A stretch of DNA of 8,056 nt from contig CAKPJO010000070.1 of assembly GCA_934162685.1 (NCBI GenBank), positions 1 through 8,056 on the forward strand, given 5' to 3'. The stretch is from an uncultured Bacilli bacterium. GTDB lineage: Bacteria; Bacillota_I; Bacilli_A; RFN20; CAG-826. A program made the position numbers and the translations under genes. Under the pieces are notes generated by a model, which was not told the DNA's origin, ran no database searches, and worked only from the letters and a program-made list of their open reading frames with translations. Shown here piece after piece: positions 4,912 to 8,056 of the stretch (its first letter is position 1; every line of letters starts with the position of its first letter).

Positions 4912-6654
4912 ATGATTTTAAGTAAGTTTAGTGATTGGTGGAACAAAAATATAAATATTATTTTTATTGTTATGATTGTGGCAATAGTGGTCATATTTGT
5001 ACTTATTACATTATTTAATTTAGTATTAAAAAAACATAGATTAGCAAAGGCTACCCGTGAGATAGAAAAGAAATATGAACAATATCGCACAATATTAGTT
5101 GGCGAAGCATCATCATCTTTAAAAAGAGTTTATGCTATTTCTAGTTGTAATTTGCTTTATGTTGATACTTATACAAATTTATTGAAGAAATACGAATATT
5201 TATTACAAACTCAAAATGATCAAGCCACAAATGCATTACAAATGCTCCATGATAGTTTAGACAAAACTAAAGGAAAAGCTAATAAAGAGAGTATTAAAAG
5301 AAATCGTGCCATATTAGAAGATTATTGTAATCAAATTGAAGCATTCGTTAATGAACTAAATGAATTATTACATAATGAAAATGAAGCTCAAAAGAAGGCT
5401 TTAGCGCAAAAAGAAGATTTAAGAAATATTAAAGCGTTATATTTTGAACATGAAGGCGAATTAAAACTAGTGGAAGAATCATTTGATATTTTATTTAATA
5501 ATATCGATGAAGCATTTAAACGTTTTGATGAAGCAATTGATTGTGCTGATTATGAAAATGTTGATACGATTCTAGAAAGAATTGATATGGCTATTAAAGA
5601 ACTTAAACCTGTTATTGAACAATTGCCATTATTATGTGTGAAAGTAAGTAATGTTGTTCCAAATAAGATTTCAGCATTAAAATTAAAGTATCAAGAAATG
5701 GTTCAACAAGGATATCCTTTAAATCATCTTCATGTTAATAGCACAATTGAAGAATTTGAAGGTACATTACAAGATGTCACATTACGTTTAAAGTCTTTTA
5801 AATTAAAAAATTGTAATGATGATTTAGAAAATATTTTGGAATGTATTAATAAATTATTAGAAAAATTTGAAGAAGAAAAAAATGCTAAAGAAGAATTTGA
5901 ATCGTCAATTGATAATGTTTATAAATCAGTAAAAGATTTAGAAAATAAATCAGTGAAGATTTGTAATATTATCCCAGAAGTTCAAAAAGACTATATTATG
6001 TCTGATAAATATATTAATGAAATTGACGTTATTAAATTTAATGTTTCTCGTCTTGATACTATTAAACGTACTTTAGATACTTATATTCATTCTAATACCA
6101 AACAACCTTATTCTTTACTTCGTAATAAATGTAATGAATTAGCGGATGAAGCTAAAATTGCTTCCTTAAAGTTAAATGAATTTTCTTCTTATTTATTATC
6201 ATTGGAAAGTGATTTTAATAACGCTAATGACGTGATATATGCTGGATATTTTGATTTAAAATCTGCTTACAAATTAGTACATGAAACATACGCAACTGAT
6301 TATGAAAATCAACAAAAAGAAGCATTTAATAAAGCTTTTTCGGCTATCGATGAAATTGATGCATTATTAAAAGTAAAACCAATTGATATTGCTCATATTA
6401 ATGATTTAGTAATGAATTTTATTAAATATAAGGATGAATTAGTTAAAGGTATTGAGCAAAATGCGAACTTTATTTTATTAACAGAAAGTTTAGTTGTTTA
6501 TGCTAATCGTGAAAGATATCATTTAAGTTATATTAAGAGTTTATTAACACAAGTAGAAACTTCATTCTTTGATTTAGACTTTGAAAGAGCATATCTAGAT
6601 GCAGGTAATACTACTAAAAAACTTAAACATGCTTCAAATATTGAAAAAGAATAG
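4912..6654 (+). CDS. ezrA: EzrA-like septation ring regulator (membrane-anchored coiled-coil protein)
   Basis: A 580-residue protein, close to the roughly 560-570 of Bacillus EzrA. EzrA binds FtsZ, restrains ring assembly and links the division and cell-wall machineries. There is one N-terminal membrane anchor at about residues 15-39 (core IIFIVMIVAIVVIFVLI), preceded by a 14-residue head longer than in Bacillus, where the anchor is nearly at the N-terminus. The rest is charged and helical, as in EzrA's spectrin-like repeats. Near the C-terminus VVYANRER (528-535) resembles the family's conserved QNR patch (YxNRxR type), and FERAYLDAGNTTKKL follows as in the family's last repeat. Primary sequence is otherwise divergent. 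The order ezrA, cysteine desulfurase, thiI is the one found in Bacillus and strongly supports the call. ATG 4912 has a good ribosome site. It ends in TAG. Confidence 0.83.
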   Translation: MILSKFSDWWNKNINIIFIVMIVAIVVIFVLITLFNLVLKKHRLAKATREIEKKYEQYRTILVGEASSSLKRVYAISSCNLLYVDTYTNLLKKYEYLLQTQNDQATNALQMLHDSLDKTKGKANKESIKRNRAILEDYCNQIEAFVNELNELLHNENEAQKKALAQKEDLRNIKALYFEHEGELKLVEESFDILFNNIDEAFKRFDEAIDCADYENVDTILERIDMAIKELKPVIEQLPLLCVKVSNVVPNKISALKLKYQEMVQQGYPLNHLHVNSTIEEFEGTLQDVTLRLKSFKLKNCNDDLENILECINKLLEKFEEEKNAKEEFESSIDNVYKSVKDLENKSVKICNIIPEVQKDYIMSDKYINEIDVIKFNVSRLDTIKRTLDTYIHSNTKQPYSLLRNKCNELADEAKIASLKLNEFSSYLLSLESDFNNANDVIYAGYFDLKSAYKLVHETYATDYENQQKEAFNKAFSAIDEIDALLKVKPIDIAHINDLVMNFIKYKDELVKGIEQNANFILLTESLVVYANRERYHLSYIKSLLTQVETSFFDLDFERAYLDAGNTTKKLKHASNIEKE

Positions 6655-6701
6655 GCTTTAACTCAGTTATAAATTTATTATTTGCATATTCTAAATTAAG
6701 T

Positions 6702-6707
6702 GGAGGT
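6702..6707 (+). promoter_or_regulatory. Strong Shine-Dalgarno deciding a TTG start
   Basis: GGAGGT lies six bases before TTG 6714. No ATG or GTG in that frame is nearby, and the protein family begins MIYLDNAATT or very similar, so the TTG must be the initiation codon. Confidence 0.9.
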
Positions 6708-6713
6708 TTTATT

Positions 6714-7850
6714 TTGATTTATTTTGATAATGCTGCGACAACTAGTGTAAATAAAGAATTACTAGTATCATTTAATCAACTAGTAGAAAAATATTATGGC
6801 AATCCTTCTAGTAACCATAAAATAGGTTTAGAAAGTAGTCGTTTACTAAGCTTAGCACGTGAACAAGTGTTAAGTCTTTTAGGCTTAGATAAAAATTATG
6901 AAATCATCTTTACTTCTGGCGCAACGGAATCAAATAATCTAGCTATTAAAGGTGTAGCTTTAGCGTATAAAAATCGTGGCAAACATTTGATAACCACTAA
7001 TGTGGAACATCCTTCAGTTCTTAATGCTTTTAAACAATTAGAAGAAGAATTTGGCTTTGAAGTAACTATTTTGCCAGTTAATGAAAAAGGCATTATTGAA
7101 CCAGATACTTTAAGAAAAGCGATGCGAAATGATACAATCTTAGTTTCGATAATGCATGTTAATAATGAAACAGGCGAAGTTAATGATATTGAAGCACTAA
7201 GTAAAATTGTCCATGAATATCCAAAATGTTTCTTCCATTCTGATACAACGCAATCAATAACTAAAATTGATGTTAATTATAACTTAATTGATATGTTTAT
7301 TGCTTCTAGTCACAAAATTCATGGCTTAAAAGGATCTGGCTTTTTAGCAATAAGAAAAAATATTAAACCATTACCGCTTTTATCTGGTGGTGGACAAGAA
7401 TTTAATTTAAGAAGTGGTACTAGTGATATGCCCAAAGATGTGACATTAGCGAAAACCTTACGTCTTGCTTTTGAAAATAAAGATAAAAAATTAAAAAAAG
7501 TGCAAGCGATTAATAACTATATTCGAAAAGAGTTAGAAAGATTTGATGAAGTAGTAATTAATTCATCTTTAGATGCTTCACCATTCATATTAAACTTCTC
7601 TTTATTACGTCATAAAGCAAGTGTTGTTGTTGAAGCTTTATCGCTTAAAGACATTATGGTATCAACAATATCTGCTTGTTCATCAAAGAAAAGCAACAAA
7701 TCCTATGTTCTAGCGGCTATGAATAAAAATAGCGTGGAAGCCTCTAATCCAATCCGCTTAAGCTTTGATGAATCAAATACCTTAGAAGAGGCAAAAATAT
7801 TCATAACTACTTTACATAATATTTTAGAAAGTACTAAAGAACAGGAGTAA
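6714..7850 (+). CDS. iscS: Cysteine desulfurase (IscS/NifS family), probable sulfur donor to ThiI
   Basis: A 378-residue cytoplasmic PLP enzyme that converts cysteine to alanine and holds the sulfur as a persulfide. Aminotransferase class V landmarks are in order: YFDNAATT (3-10), FTSGATESNN (66-75), VEHPSV (97-102; His99 stacks on PLP), NNETGE (150-155), SDTTQ (176-180), SSHKIHG (198-204; Lys201 forms the PLP Schiff base) and RSGT (233-236). The catalytic cysteine is Cys322 in ISACSSKK, where IscS proteins usually show a GSACSSG-like loop. The length and internal gap resemble the short Bacillus NifZ-type desulfurases that serve ThiI more than general IscS. The start is TTG with a strong ribosome site. 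The stop lies four bases before thiI, whose ribosome site is inside this gene, so the two are likely translated in concert. Confidence 0.93.
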   Translation: MIYFDNAATTSVNKELLVSFNQLVEKYYGNPSSNHKIGLESSRLLSLAREQVLSLLGLDKNYEIIFTSGATESNNLAIKGVALAYKNRGKHLITTNVEHPSVLNAFKQLEEEFGFEVTILPVNEKGIIEPDTLRKAMRNDTILVSIMHVNNETGEVNDIEALSKIVHEYPKCFFHSDTTQSITKIDVNYNLIDMFIASSHKIHGLKGSGFLAIRKNIKPLPLLSGGGQEFNLRSGTSDMPKDVTLAKTLRLAFENKDKKLKKVQAINNYIRKELERFDEVVINSSLDASPFILNFSLLRHKASVVVEALSLKDIMVSTISACSSKKSNKSYVLAAMNKNSVEASNPIRLSFDESNTLEEAKIFITTLHNILESTKEQE

Positions 7851-7854
7851 CATA

Positions 7855-8056
7855 ATGAACAATATTAACTATGATCATATCATGATAAGATTTGGTGAAT
7901 TATCTACCAAAGGAAAAAATAAAAAAGATTTTATTAATACATTAGGTGTTAATGTCAAACACGCTTTAAAAGATTTTAAAAATCTTGAATATCAAGTACG
8001 TATGGATCATATCTATATCAAATTAAACGATACTGACTATGAACCAATTATTGAAA
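7855..8056 (+). CDS. thiI: tRNA 4-thiouridine synthase / thiamine sulfurtransferase ThiI, N-terminal part; 3' end outside the window
   Basis: The first 67 codons of a gene that runs off the window. ThiI adenylates uridine 8 of tRNA and inserts sulfur received from a cysteine desulfurase; in many species it also supplies sulfur for the thiamine thiazole. The start MNNINYDHIMIRFGELSTKG (1-20) is the characteristic ThiI opening (DHIxxRxGExSTKG), followed by KNKKDFINTL and a charged segment as in the N-terminal ferredoxin-like domain. The THUMP domain, the PP-loop and any rhodanese domain lie beyond the window, so catalytic completeness cannot be judged. AGGAG at 7843-7847 lies seven bases before the ATG. 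Position directly after the desulfurase matches the Bacillus arrangement. Confidence 0.92.
   Translation, partial: MNNINYDHIMIRFGELSTKGKNKKDFINTLGVNVKHALKDFKNLEYQVRMDHIYIKLNDTDYEPIIE

Noticed and set aside
4887..5090. Minus-strand open frame across the start of the EzrA-like gene
   Set aside because: It overlaps the promoter and membrane-anchor codons of the real gene and shows no domain.
6896..7093. Minus-strand open frame opposite the desulfurase
   Set aside because: Antisense to conserved PLP-enzyme motifs; no supporting signal.
1..8056. Mycoplasma-type code (TGA as Trp) or general TAG reassignment
   Set aside because: Tryptophans are TGG, no TGA occurs inside the recognised frames, and oadB and the EzrA-like gene end properly in TAG.

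Overview
The window is a low-GC, AT-rich bacterial chromosome segment with every gene on the + strand. Arginine is often CGT or AGA and leucine is mostly TTA. Stops are TAA and TAG, and tryptophan is read from TGG throughout, so nothing points to the mycoplasma code in which TGA means Trp. The gene families and the ezrA-iscS-thiI order suggest a fermentative, probably anaerobic, gut-type Firmicute (Erysipelotrichales or a neighbouring Bacilli lineage). This placement is inferred and no marker gene is present to confirm it.

Region 1 (1-3910) is one operon. It encodes a biotin-dependent, Na+-translocating decarboxylase, probably for oxaloacetate: the end of the alpha carboxyltransferase (oadA), the gamma membrane subunit (oadG), a separate biotin carrier protein, and the beta Na+ pump (oadB). 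Behind it, with almost no spacing, lie a biotin transporter gene (bioY) and a biotin-protein ligase (birA), followed by a hairpin terminator. The genes make one biochemical circuit: import biotin, attach it to the carrier lysine, and use the carrier to move CO2 from substrate to the Na+ pump. The clearest anomaly of the window is here: bioY is open through its full family length except for one in-frame TAG at 2839-2841.

Region 2 (3911-4822) is a single-gene unit. A two-domain protein (carboxymuconolactone-decarboxylase-like fold plus cupin) is driven by a compact promoter. A perfect 7-bp dyad fills a 19-bp spacer between the -35 and -10 boxes, which is the layout of promoters activated by MerR-family regulators. 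The unit closes with its own hairpin terminator. No MerR gene lies in the window.

Region 3 (4823-8056) is the conserved Firmicute housekeeping cluster: an EzrA-like cell-division protein, a cysteine desulfurase, and the start of thiI. The desulfurase and ThiI act as a pair in tRNA thiolation and thiazole sulfur transfer; EzrA acts at the FtsZ ring.

I found no tRNA, rRNA, CRISPR array, insertion sequence, attachment site or riboswitch, and no wholly new system. The findings most worth checking are the interrupted bioY and the MerR-type promoter of the cupin gene.
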